Shown here: one piece after another, positions 1 through 5,675 of the stretch
Numbering within the stretch: position 1 is the stretch's first letter
Layout: each line of letters opens with the position of its first letter
Assembly (NCBI GenBank): GCA_031552195.1
Contig: JAVBMT010000022.1
Span: forward strand, 1-6,902
Length of the DNA: 6,902 nt
Direction of reading: 5' to 3'
Source of the DNA: JAVBMP01 sp031552195
GTDB lineage: Bacteria > Desulfobacterota > Desulfovibrionia > Desulfovibrionales > Desulfovibrionaceae
Program-made: the position numbers and the translations under genes
The notes under the pieces: model-generated
What the model was told of the DNA's origin: nothing
What the model saw: the letters and a program-made list of their open reading frames with translations, nothing else
The model's database searches: none

Positions 1-1054
1 CATGCCTGGTAACCGGGTCATCAACGCAGTAGTCGTACAAATCGTGGTCGCCGCCGGTATCGCCCAGGGGGTCGGGCGCGGTAAAACGGCCCACTGTCGT
101 ATCATAATCTCTATATCCGAAACGTACAAGACCGGTGTCGCAGTCATGAAGGCCCCCGGCGAAACCAATGGGAATAAACAGTTCCGGGGCGCTGTCGTGC
201 AGCACGTTGCCGAAGCTGTCATAAAAAACTTTTTTCCAGAGCGCGCCGTTTTCCCGCAGGAAGATTTTCGGCGTTCCGACCTGGTCGCAGCCTACGCTAA
301 GGGTGACCCTGCCTTCCTGGGCTGAAGGGCCGAACAGCCGGAAAACGGCGGAAGACGCTTCCGGGCCGGACCAGTTCGGGTAAAGAATTTCCGCCGCGCT
401 GGTTCGGCGTTCCGCCATGCCAGGGCCGCCCGGCAACCGGGCTGCGGGAATATCCGCAATATCCACACGGTTTAGCGCGCCCGCGTCGTTGTAGGCGAAG
501 CGGTACTCCAGCCCGAGTTCGTAGTCACGGCAGAAGTCCAGCCGGAACATATCCCGCCAGGCGTATTCGGCGGCCAGCCCGCCGTTTTTAAACTTGCGCT
601 CCGGCCCCAGGGGGTTAGCGGAATTTTGCGGGCCGCAGCTATATTGCACCCGGCTGCCGTCCGGCAAGATTACGGCGTCCAGCAGGGTGTCTCCACCGTA
701 TTCATAAAAAGTGTCGCCCTGCGCGGAACGGCGCTGGGCCAGCGCCCCGCGCCCGTCATAGGTGAAAACGTCTCGCCCGGAAGAAAGCAGGCGTCCGGCG
801 GCGTCGTAAGCGTAGAGGCTGGTTTTTCCGCGCACGAGGCTGCGAATTCGCCGCCCTTCGCGGCTGTAGCGATATTCTTCGAGCGGGCGGCCGTTATGCC
901 GCGTTTCAATCAGGCGGCCCGCGTCATCAAAGGCGTAACTGAACTCGTCACGCTCAAAGGGCGAGGTTTCCGTTTTATTTTTCAGGCGGCCGTTTTTTTC
1001 ATCCACAACGCAGGTAAGAGTAAGAGGGGCAAAAGTTCGTGGGGTGGGTGTCAT
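1..1054 (-). CDS. RHS/YD-repeat core protein, partial (C-terminus beyond the left edge)
   Basis: A single uninterrupted minus-strand frame starts at the ATG at 1054 and runs off position 1 (351 residues visible). An in-frame TGA sits directly before the ATG and GGGAG lies 6 nt upstream, so this is a true N-terminus and not a fragment of a longer RHS gene. There is no signal peptide. YD-type repeats are visible at about residues 38-107 (FSYAFDDAGRLIE, YAYDAAGRLL, FTYDGRGAL). A linker follows, then VTLSVGCDQVG and VFYDSFGNVL, and the RHS-associated core at about 296-349 (AGGLHDCDTGLVRFGYRDYD, GRFTAPDPLGD, LYDYCVDDP). In RHS proteins this core ends a beta-propeller-like cocoon, and a variable, often toxic, tip follows it; that tip and any immunity gene lie outside the window. 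Usual RHS proteins exceed 1000 residues, so this is a short or orphan form. It is downstream of hcp on the same strand, separated by 465 bp with hairpins. Family call is firm; toxin function is inferred. Confidence 0.93.
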   Translation of the reverse strand, partial: MTPTPRTFAPLTLTCVVDEKNGRLKNKTETSPFERDEFSYAFDDAGRLIETRHNGRPLEEYRYSREGRRIRSLVRGKTSLYAYDAAGRLLSSGRDVFTYDGRGALAQRRSAQGDTFYEYGGDTLLDAVILPDGSRVQYSCGPQNSANPLGPERKFKNGGLAAEYAWRDMFRLDFCRDYELGLEYRFAYNDAGALNRVDIADIPAARLPGGPGMAERRTSAAEILYPNWSGPEASSAVFRLFGPSAQEGRVTLSVGCDQVGTPKIFLRENGALWKKVFYDSFGNVLHDSAPELFIPIGFAGGLHDCDTGLVRFGYRDYDTTVGRFTAPDPLGDTGGDHDLYDYCVDDPVTRH

Positions 1055-1085
1055 TCAGGTCTCCCGGCAAAGGTTGTTTAATTAT

Positions 1086-1263
1086 GGCATGTTAACTTTA
1101 GAAAAGTTTAAATGCCCTGGCGTCCGCGTTAGCGTGCGCCCGCAAGCGAGCAGCGCGGCGTGCCTTTAGTACAAGCCGCTTTGGCTTGTACATGTCGGAT
1201 AAAATATAGCCTTTTGTATTCAAAACCGATTTTTGCATAGATATTTCGAAGTTAAAATGTTCC
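1086..1263 (-). repeat. Dispersed structured repeat, copy A (178 bp)
   Basis: Aligns by eye with 3309-3549 at close to 90% identity once the insertion in that copy is removed. Order on the plus strand: a hairpin-forming end (1086-1116, GGCAT paired with ATGCC plus inner AACTT/AAGTT pairing), a GC-rich core (1118-1168), a 9-bp perfect inverted repeat GTACAAGCC/GGCTTGTAC (1169-1191), then an AT-rich arm. The strand is set so that the core matches the orientation of the right-end array: 1146-1178 reverse-complemented is identical to 6858-6890 over 33 nt. It occupies the leader of the rhs gene. No transposase is present, so this looks like a REP- or MITE-like non-autonomous element. Confidence 0.85.
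1169..1191. repeat. 9-bp perfect inverted repeat in repeat copy A
   Basis: Arms GTACAAGCC (1169-1177) and GGCTTGTAC (1183-1191) with loop GCTTT. The same stem recurs at 3454-3477 (one mismatch), 6731-6753 (10 bp, perfect) and 6845-6867 (one mismatch). The stem is shared while the loop sequence differs, so structure seems to be the kept property. Confidence 0.8.
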
Positions 1264-1393
1264 AGGGAAGACGCCGGTTATAACACCGTTTTTCCGGGCG
1301 GAGCGGGCAGATGCGGCAGATAACGGAAAGAAGCGCAGGCGAGCGCTTGACAGGTTTTCCGGACGGGAAGATTTTTTTGGAAACAGTGCGGGC

Positions 1394-1435
1394 GCAATGA
1401 ATCGGCGCGTGGAATGCCGCGCGCCGATTCATTGC
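1394..1435. repeat. 16-bp perfect-stem hairpin downstream of hcp
   Basis: Arms 1394-1409 and 1420-1435 are perfect reverse complements (GCAATGAATCGGCGCG), with a 10-nt loop. No T-run follows at once on either strand, so it is not a standard intrinsic terminator. It could be a transcript-end stabiliser, a factor-independent pause structure or a palindromic element of its own. It does not belong to the A/B repeat. Confidence 0.75.
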
Positions 1436-1479
1436 AATACTGTGGACTTTTGAGCCGGATTCAGACCAAAACTGCCGTG

Positions 1480-1511
1480 CCCCTTCCCGGAAGACGGCCT
1501 CCGGGAAGGGG
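1480..1511 (-). terminator. Probable hcp terminator hairpin
   Basis: A 12-bp perfect stem (1480-1491 with 1500-1511, CCCCTTCCCGGA) and an 8-nt loop start 8 nt past the hcp stop codon on the minus strand. The T-run (TTTT) comes only about 8 nt after the stem, so termination may be inefficient or the hairpin may mainly protect the 3' end. Position and strength make it the best candidate end of the hcp transcript. Confidence 0.6.
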
Positions 1512-1519
1512 GCGGAGCG

Positions 1520-3157
1520 TTATTTGGACGCCATGGCGGCCTTGATGTCTTCTTCAGGCGTGCTGATGGGCATGATGTTGAAATTGTCCACCAGAACCTT
1601 CAGCACGTTGGGCGTGATGAAGGCGGGCAGGGTGGGTCCGAGGCGGATGTCTTTGATGCCCAGGTACAGGAGGCTGAGGAGTATGGCCACGGCTTTCTGC
1701 TCATACCAGGAGAGTATGAAGGAAAGCGGCAGGTCGTTCACGCCGCAGTCGAAGGCTTTAGCCAGCAGCAGGGCTATCTGCACGGCGGAATAGGCGTCGT
1801 TGCACTGGCCTACGTCCAGAAGGCGCGGAATGCCGCCGATGTCGCCCAGGTTCTTGTCGAAAAAGCGGAATTTTCCGCAGGCCAGGGTCAGTATGACTGT
1901 GTCTTGCGGGGCCTTTTCCACAAATTCGGTGTAATAGTTGCGTCCGGGTTTGGCACCGTCGCAGCCACCCACCAGGAAGAAGCGCTTTATCGCGCCGCTC
2001 TTCACCGCTTCAACCACCGTTCCGGCCACGCCGCTGACGGCGTTGCGGGCGAAGCCGGTGAGCACGCTGGCCTGGTTGCCGTTTTTCGCGTCTTCTTCGC
2101 TGAAGCCGGGCATGGACAAGGCTTTTTCGATAAGCGGGGCGAAGTCGCCGTTTTCAACGTGCTTTACGCCGGGGAAGCTTACTAGGCCGGTGGTGAACAC
2201 CCGGTCTATGTAAACCGAGCCGGGCTGCTGAATGCAGTTGGTGGTGAAAAGTATGGCCCCTGGAAAATCAGGCAGTTCTTTCTGCTGGTTCTGCCAGGCC
2301 GTGCCGTAGTGCCCGGCCAGGTGGGGGAACTTGTGCAGGCCGGGGTAAGCGTGGGCCGGAAGCATTTCGCCGTGCGTGTAGATGTTTATGCCTTTGCCTT
2401 CGGTTTGCTGAAGCAGCATGTAAAGGTCTTTCAGGTCATGGCCGGAAACCAGGATGGCCTTGCCGGGCTTCACGCCCAGGGGAACTGAAGTGGGTGCCGG
2501 GTGGCCGTAAGCCCCGGTGTTGGCCGCGTCCAGTAACTCCATCGCCCTGATGTTGGCCTTGCCGCAATTCATCACTTCCGTGACCCAGTCCGCCAGTCCG
2601 CGCGTTTTGCCGTCATAACCGGCGGCCAGGCCGCTGTAAACGTCGGCGTAAAGATCGGGATCGCTCTGGCCGAGAACGGCGGCGTGGTCGGCGTAAGCCG
2701 CAACGCCTTTCAGGCCGTAAAGCAGGGTCTGGCGCAGCGAATTCACGTCTGGGTCCGGGTCAAGCTTGTCGGTGCGGCAGTTTTCGGCCTGGGCCAACAG
2801 GCCTTCGAGGCTTGAAGCCGGTTCAAAAGAGGCCAGGCCGTCTGTGAGGGCTATGCCGGCTTTCAGTTCAAGGGCTTTTCTGGCTTCCACCACTTTTTTC
2901 ACCCAGCCGGCGAGAACGGCGGTGTCGAAACTGACGTTGGTGAGGGTGGTGAACAGGGCCTTTACGGCCAGATGGTCGAGAACGGGGTCAGCGACGTTTT
3001 TGGCGCGTGCTTCAAGGGCCGTAAGCGCGAAACCGCGCAGGGAATATACGATAAGGTCTTGAAGGGCCGCCGCTTCGGGCTGCTTGCCGCAAACGCCGCG
3101 TACTGAACAGCCTTCATGCTTGGCGGTTTGTTCGCACTGGTTACAGAACATATTCAT
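1520..3157 (-). CDS. hcp: Hydroxylamine reductase / hybrid-cluster protein, class I
   Basis: Encodes 545 residues, close to the known Desulfovibrio Hcp proteins. It is a cytoplasmic iron-sulfur enzyme with a [4Fe-4S] and a hybrid 4Fe-2S-2O cluster; the family reduces hydroxylamine in vitro and acts on NO in vivo. The N-terminus MNMFCNQCEQ carries C5, C8, C17 and C23 (C-x2-C-x8-C-x5-C), the class I spacing. All hybrid-cluster ligands are visible in order: H240 (SGHDL), E264 (HGEMLP), C308 (TTNCIQQP), C399 (GGCDG, the persulfide cysteine), C427 (LACGKFRF), C452 (VGQCND) and E486 (SWYEQKA). The ATG at 3157 is chosen because GGAGG lies 6 nt upstream; the frame extends 32 codons further, but those residues lack family character and cover the operator. 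No hcr reductase or regulator gene is adjacent. A CRP/FNR-type palindrome at 3220-3235 suggests control by an HcpR-like regulator. Essentially certain. Confidence 0.98.
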   Translation of the reverse strand: MNMFCNQCEQTAKHEGCSVRGVCGKQPEAAALQDLIVYSLRGFALTALEARAKNVADPVLDHLAVKALFTTLTNVSFDTAVLAGWVKKVVEARKALELKAGIALTDGLASFEPASSLEGLLAQAENCRTDKLDPDPDVNSLRQTLLYGLKGVAAYADHAAVLGQSDPDLYADVYSGLAAGYDGKTRGLADWVTEVMNCGKANIRAMELLDAANTGAYGHPAPTSVPLGVKPGKAILVSGHDLKDLYMLLQQTEGKGINIYTHGEMLPAHAYPGLHKFPHLAGHYGTAWQNQQKELPDFPGAILFTTNCIQQPGSVYIDRVFTTGLVSFPGVKHVENGDFAPLIEKALSMPGFSEEDAKNGNQASVLTGFARNAVSGVAGTVVEAVKSGAIKRFFLVGGCDGAKPGRNYYTEFVEKAPQDTVILTLACGKFRFFDKNLGDIGGIPRLLDVGQCNDAYSAVQIALLLAKAFDCGVNDLPLSFILSWYEQKAVAILLSLLYLGIKDIRLGPTLPAFITPNVLKVLVDNFNIMPISTPEEDIKAAMASK

Positions 3158-3189
3158 AAGATGCCTCCATAGGGATGGTTTATTTATTA

Positions 3190-3235
3190 AGCATATCACC
3201 CATGAGGCGGGAAAAAATCTGTGATGGAAGTCACA
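3190..3235 (-). promoter_or_regulatory. hcp promoter with CRP/FNR-type operator (HcpR-like)
   Basis: The palindrome TGTGATGGAAGTCACA (3220-3235) is a perfect TGTGA-N6-TCACA, the consensus half-site of the CRP/FNR family. Reading toward hcp, a possible -10 TATGCT lies at 3195-3190. The operator centre is then about 44 bp from the implied transcript start, close to a class II activator position near -41.5, with no obvious -35. AT-rich tracts lie directly upstream. In deltaproteobacteria HcpR, a CRP/FNR-family regulator of nitrosative stress, is known to control hcp through a palindrome of this type; assignment to HcpR is by inference because no regulator gene is in the window. Confidence 0.75.
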
Positions 3236-3284
3236 TTTCATTATTTTTTTCAATTTTTTCCGGAAAAGGCGATTTATTTTTCCG

Positions 3285-3306
3285 CCCGGCCCGCGTGCCG
3301 GGTTTT
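3285..3306 (+). terminator. Small GC hairpin with T-run (possible terminator)
   Basis: CCCGGC (3285-3290) pairs with GCCGGG (3297-3302) over a 6-nt loop, and TTTT follows on the plus strand. It has terminator form, but no plus-strand gene lies upstream of it, so it may stop stray transcription or be chance. It directly abuts repeat copy B. Confidence 0.3.
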
Positions 3307-3308
3307 AG

Positions 3309-3549
3309 GGCATTTTTACTTTGAAAAAGTTTAAATGCCCTGGCGGCCGCGCTAGCGTACGCCCGCAAGCGAGCAGCGCGGCGTGTCTTTAGAACTTTTT
3401 CGCTTTGAGATGATTGCTTGACGGCTGGCAAAGCCCGCCTACAACCATCTTTAGTACAAGCCGCTTTGGGCTTATACATGTCGGATAAAATATAACCTTC
3501 TGTATTCAAAGCCGATTCTTGCAGATATAGTTCAAACTTAAAATATTCT
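3309..3549 (-). repeat. Dispersed structured repeat, copy B (241 bp, with insertion)
   Basis: Second copy of the element at 1086-1263, in the same orientation. The terminal hairpin is better formed here: GGGCATTT (3308-3315) pairs with AAATGCCC (3333-3340), with an inner ACTTT/AAAGT pairing. The core stem GTACAAGCC (3454-3462) and GGCTTATAC (3469-3477) has one mismatch and a 1-nt longer loop than copy A. Relative to copy A there are 62 extra bases at 3393-3454. It lies between the hcp operator and orf188, so any plus-strand promoter either lies within it or in the 117 bp after it. Confidence 0.85.
3393..3454. mobile_element. 62-bp insertion inside repeat copy B
   Basis: Copy A and the right-end units read straight through CTTTAG into TACAAGCC or its complement, while copy B is interrupted here. 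CTTTAG occurs at both edges (3387-3392 and 3449-3454), which resembles a 6-bp target-site duplication around a 56-bp insert. The insert can fold imperfectly (GATGATTG near its middle against CAACCATC at its end) and has no coding capacity for a transposase. It could also be an optional module of the repeat, in which case copy A would be a deletion form. Confidence 0.55.
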
Positions 3550-3666
3550 AAGGCCCCCGTGGCAACCCGGCCGCGGGTAAAAATCACTTGCCAAGAGGCG
3601 GAAAAAAAGCCAAAAAACCAGTAAAAAATATCAAAGACCAAAAAATATTCAAGGTTGGAGAAGAAA

Positions 3667-4233
3667 ATGCCCGAAAGCAACAACGCCGGCTACAGCGCCA
3701 AAACGCTTGAAACCAAGCCCTACTTTGACATCGAGATGCTGATGTCCAACAGCCAGGAAACCCGCATTGACGGAAAACTGATGGACAGCCTGATGGAACG
3801 CTGGGAAAAATGGATGCCCGGCCTGAAGGCCAGCCAGCTCAGCGTGGGCGACAAATCTTATTTGCTGGTCCGGCTTGACGAGGATATCGAAAACGAAGTG
3901 GACGACGTGTGGGAAGAAGCCCCCAGCGAGGCTTTTTTATATAACGCCCTGGCTCAGACCCTTTGCATGGCGGCCATATACGATCTTTTGCCGGAAATAG
4001 GCGAGGCGGGCTGCGCCCCGGCCCCGGCCCCCACGCCGGAGCTAGCCGCCGCCCTGAAGGCGGAGGGCGTGCCCTATCTTGAAGACGGCCCGGTCTTGAA
4101 CCGGCGCTATGCCGTCGTTACCAACTATCCCTTCCGCGGGGCCTGCGAAATTTGCTGCCTGAAGGCCCAGTGTCCCAAGCTTATGGCCGGGGCCGCCGGA
4201 ATGGAGAGCGTGACCCTGCCGGGTTATGAATGA
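3667..4233 (+). CDS. Conserved-looking protein of unknown function with C-terminal cysteine cluster (188 aa)
   Basis: I do not recognise this family. The ATG at 3667 is chosen because GGAG (3657-3660) lies 6 nt upstream; an upstream TTG at 3655 overlaps that site. The product has no signal peptide or membrane segment. The N-terminal part (about 18-112) is acidic and probably helical (LMERWEKWMPGLKASQLSVG, then RLDEDIENEVDDVWEEAPSE). An Ala-Pro linker follows at about 116-124 (CAPAPAPTP). The C-terminal part carries C160-x2-C163-C164-x4-C169 (GACEICCLKAQCPKL), with further cysteines at 100 and 116; this spacing could bind zinc or an iron-sulfur cluster. The gene is codon-rich in GC like its neighbours. 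It ends 26 bp before cvpA, so it probably heads the cvpA-mazG-PHP transcription unit. Real gene likely; function open. Confidence 0.85.
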   Translation: MPESNNAGYSAKTLETKPYFDIEMLMSNSQETRIDGKLMDSLMERWEKWMPGLKASQLSVGDKSYLLVRLDEDIENEVDDVWEEAPSEAFLYNALAQTLCMAAIYDLLPEIGEAGCAPAPAPTPELAAALKAEGVPYLEDGPVLNRRYAVVTNYPFRGACEICCLKAQCPKLMAGAAGMESVTLPGYE

Positions 4234-4259
4234 TCAACCTGTAACGGGAGCGGTTTAAT

Positions 4260-4760
4260 ATGAACTTCCCTGCGTCTTTCAATTACCTTGACATAGGCCT
4301 GCTTTTGGTGCTTGCCCTGACTTCCCTGAACGGGCTTTACCGGGGCATGATTTACGAACTGGGCAGCCTGGCCGCGTTTTTCGCGGGGGTGCTGGTTGCG
4401 GGAAAATTTCACGGGGAAGCCTCGGCCTTTTTGGCTAAATATATTGAAAACCAGCTTGTTCTGGATATGGCCGCCTATGCGGGCTTGTTTCTAGCCACGT
4501 CAATCGCCACGGGGCTGGTGGTCAGGCTGCTGCGGCGGGGCGCGCAACTGGCCATGCTGGGCAAGCTTGACCATCTGCTCGGCCTTTTCGCCGGTTTCGC
4601 CAAAGGCGCTTTAATCTGCATACTCTGCCTGGTGGCCATAAACTATATTTTCCCCGGCAACACCCTGGTGGCGAATTCTTCCCTCACCCCCTACTTTGAC
4701 GCGGTAATGGAACAACTGGCCCTTTGGCCGGAAACCCTGCGCAACACCCTGCCCTGGTAA
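4260..4760 (+). CDS. cvpA: CvpA family inner-membrane protein
   Basis: Encodes 166 residues, the usual CvpA length. Four hydrophobic segments fit membrane helices at about residues 9-25, 32-50, 67-88 and 107-128. Family-like features include the opening FNYLDIGLLLVLAL, the LYRGMIYELGSLAAFFAG stretch after helix 1, and DHLLGLFAGFAKGALI before helix 4. CvpA homologues are needed for colicin V production in E. coli and for envelope or bile stress tolerance in enteric bacteria; the molecular activity is unsettled. GGGAG lies 9 nt before the ATG. It sits between orf188 (26 bp gap) and mazG (48 bp gap to the chosen start), a tight arrangement that suggests co-transcription. The family call rests on topology and local motifs, with no alignment done. 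Confidence 0.88.
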   Translation: MNFPASFNYLDIGLLLVLALTSLNGLYRGMIYELGSLAAFFAGVLVAGKFHGEASAFLAKYIENQLVLDMAAYAGLFLATSIATGLVVRLLRRGAQLAMLGKLDHLLGLFAGFAKGALICILCLVAINYIFPGNTLVANSSLTPYFDAVMEQLALWPETLRNTLPW

Positions 4761-4808
4761 AATCTGACGAAACCCGGATTTTTGAATCCGGAAACTGGAA
4801 CGGAAGTT

Positions 4809-5675
4809 ATGGACGTTAAGGAAAACGCCGCGCCAAGCGCGTTGGACGGCCTGCAGGCAGTGCTGGAAAAACTGCTCGGCCCGGACGGCTGCCCCTGGGA
4901 CAAGGAACAAACCCCGGAAAGCCTTTGCGAATATATGCTGGAAGAAGCCTACGAACTGGCCGACGCCGTGCGTAACGGCAGCGTGGCCGACGTTTGCGAG
5001 GAAATGGGCGATTTGGCCTTTATTCTGGCCTTTATCGCGCATAAATACCAGCACGGCGCTTCAGACCGGGGCGCTTTCAATTTTGACGACGCCCTGAACG
5101 CCGGGGCCGCCAAGATGACCCGCCGCCACCCCCACGTTTTCGGGGATAAAAGCTTCACCAGCTACGACGAGTTGGGGAAAAGCTGGGAAGCCATCAAAAA
5201 ACAGGAAAAAGCTGAGAAAAACCAGGGCGACAGCGGCATTTTTTCCAGCCTTCCCGTCGGACTTCCCGCTCTGGTCAAAGCTTACCGCATTCATTCCAAG
5301 GCCTCGCGCCTGGGTTTCACCTGGGAATCAGACCAGGATGTGGAGCAGCAGGTCGAGGCCGAGTGGCTGGAATTTCTGGACGCTTTGGCTCAGGGCGATG
5401 AAGCCCGCGCCGCGCGCGAGCACGAACTGGGCGACCTTATTTTCACCCTGGTCGAGTTGGGCCGCCGGAAGGGCATAAAGGCCAGCGCGGCCCTTGACCG
5501 CACCAACGACCGTTTTTTGCGGCGTTTCAAGGGCATGGAAACTTTGGCCGGAGAACGCGGCCTTGATTTCGCCGCTTTGCCGCTTGACGGCAAGGACGAG
5601 CTTTGGAATGAGGTAAAGGCCGCGGAAAGCGGGCGGGAAGAAGAGGCTGATGACGAAGCGGCGGAAGAAGAATAA
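4809..5675 (+). CDS. mazG: Nucleoside triphosphate pyrophosphohydrolase MazG
   Basis: Encodes 288 residues; the family hydrolyses NTPs and dNTPs to the monophosphate and pyrophosphate with Mg2+, cleaning damaged nucleotides and, in E. coli, lowering ppGpp-linked stress signals. The N-terminal domain shows GCPWDKEQTPESL (27-39), the EExxE motif at E45-E46-E49 (LEEAYE) and ExxD at E65-D68 (EEMGD), then RRHPHVFGD (105-113). The second MazG domain (about 157-245) has KAYRIHSKASRLGF, E185 and E188 (AEWLE) and E206-D209 (ELGD). The position matching the first Glu of EExxE in domain two appears to be Ala184. An acidic tail (276-288) exceeds the E. coli protein. Start: ATG 4809 follows GGAACGGAAG; a TTG at 4782 would add nine residues and is less well supported. 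The last 26 nt overlap the PHP gene. Confidence 0.96.
   Translation: MDVKENAAPSALDGLQAVLEKLLGPDGCPWDKEQTPESLCEYMLEEAYELADAVRNGSVADVCEEMGDLAFILAFIAHKYQHGASDRGAFNFDDALNAGAAKMTRRHPHVFGDKSFTSYDELGKSWEAIKKQEKAEKNQGDSGIFSSLPVGLPALVKAYRIHSKASRLGFTWESDQDVEQQVEAEWLEFLDALAQGDEARAAREHELGDLIFTLVELGRRKGIKASAALDRTNDRFLRRFKGMETLAGERGLDFAALPLDGKDELWNEVKAAESGREEEADDEAAEEE

Larger units (their letters stand above)
1055..1519. other. Intergenic region between rhs and hcp: repeat copy A and hairpins
   Basis: This 465-bp gap contains no convincing gene. It holds repeat copy A (1086-1263), a weak hairpin with arms 1331-1336 and 1343-1348, a 16-bp perfect stem (1394-1435) and a GC-rich stem just after the hcp stop (1480-1511). 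The rhs promoter should lie here, but I find no well-spaced -35/-10 pair on the minus strand. A 70-codon minus-strand frame (1220-1432) starts inside a hairpin and ends in the repeat, so I do not call it. Confidence 0.6.
3158..3666. other. Divergent intergenic region between hcp and orf188
   Basis: This 509-bp gap separates divergent genes. From left to right it holds the hcp ribosome binding site and probable -10, the CRP/FNR-type palindrome (3220-3235), an AT-rich stretch with the 12-bp palindrome TTTTCCGGAAAA (3256-3267), a small hairpin (3285-3302), repeat copy B (3309-3549) and an A-rich leader to orf188. A 150-codon minus-strand frame (3231-3683) spans it but overlaps the operator, the repeat and the orf188 start, and is not called. 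The plus-strand promoter is not clear: TAAAAT at 3486-3491 is a fair -10, but no -35 is well spaced. Confidence 0.6.

Noticed and set aside
626..1081. 151-codon plus-strand frame
   Set aside because: It is antisense to the clearly coding RHS gene, whose YD repeats are readable throughout.
1169..1191. Insertion-sequence terminal inverted repeat
   Set aside because: The two arms are only 5 nt apart and form a hairpin; there is no transposase or distant partner arm in the window.
1347..1375. TTGACA as a plus-strand -35 in the rhs-hcp gap
   Set aside because: The matching -10 position is a T-run with no TATAAT-like hexamer, and no plus-strand gene follows.
1220..1432. 70-codon minus-strand frame after hcp
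   Set aside because: It begins within the 16-bp palindrome and ends in repeat copy A, with no family resemblance; its frame is also not the one shared between copies A and B.
3158..3253. 32-codon N-terminal extension of hcp
   Set aside because: The extension covers the operator and lacks Hcp character, while GGAGG sits correctly before the ATG at 3157.
3231..3683. 150-codon minus-strand frame across the hcp/orf188 gap
   Set aside because: It overlaps the CRP/FNR-type operator, repeat copy B and the start of orf188, is low-complexity at its N-terminal end, and has no credible ribosome binding site. The repeat-derived part is treated as a finding instead.
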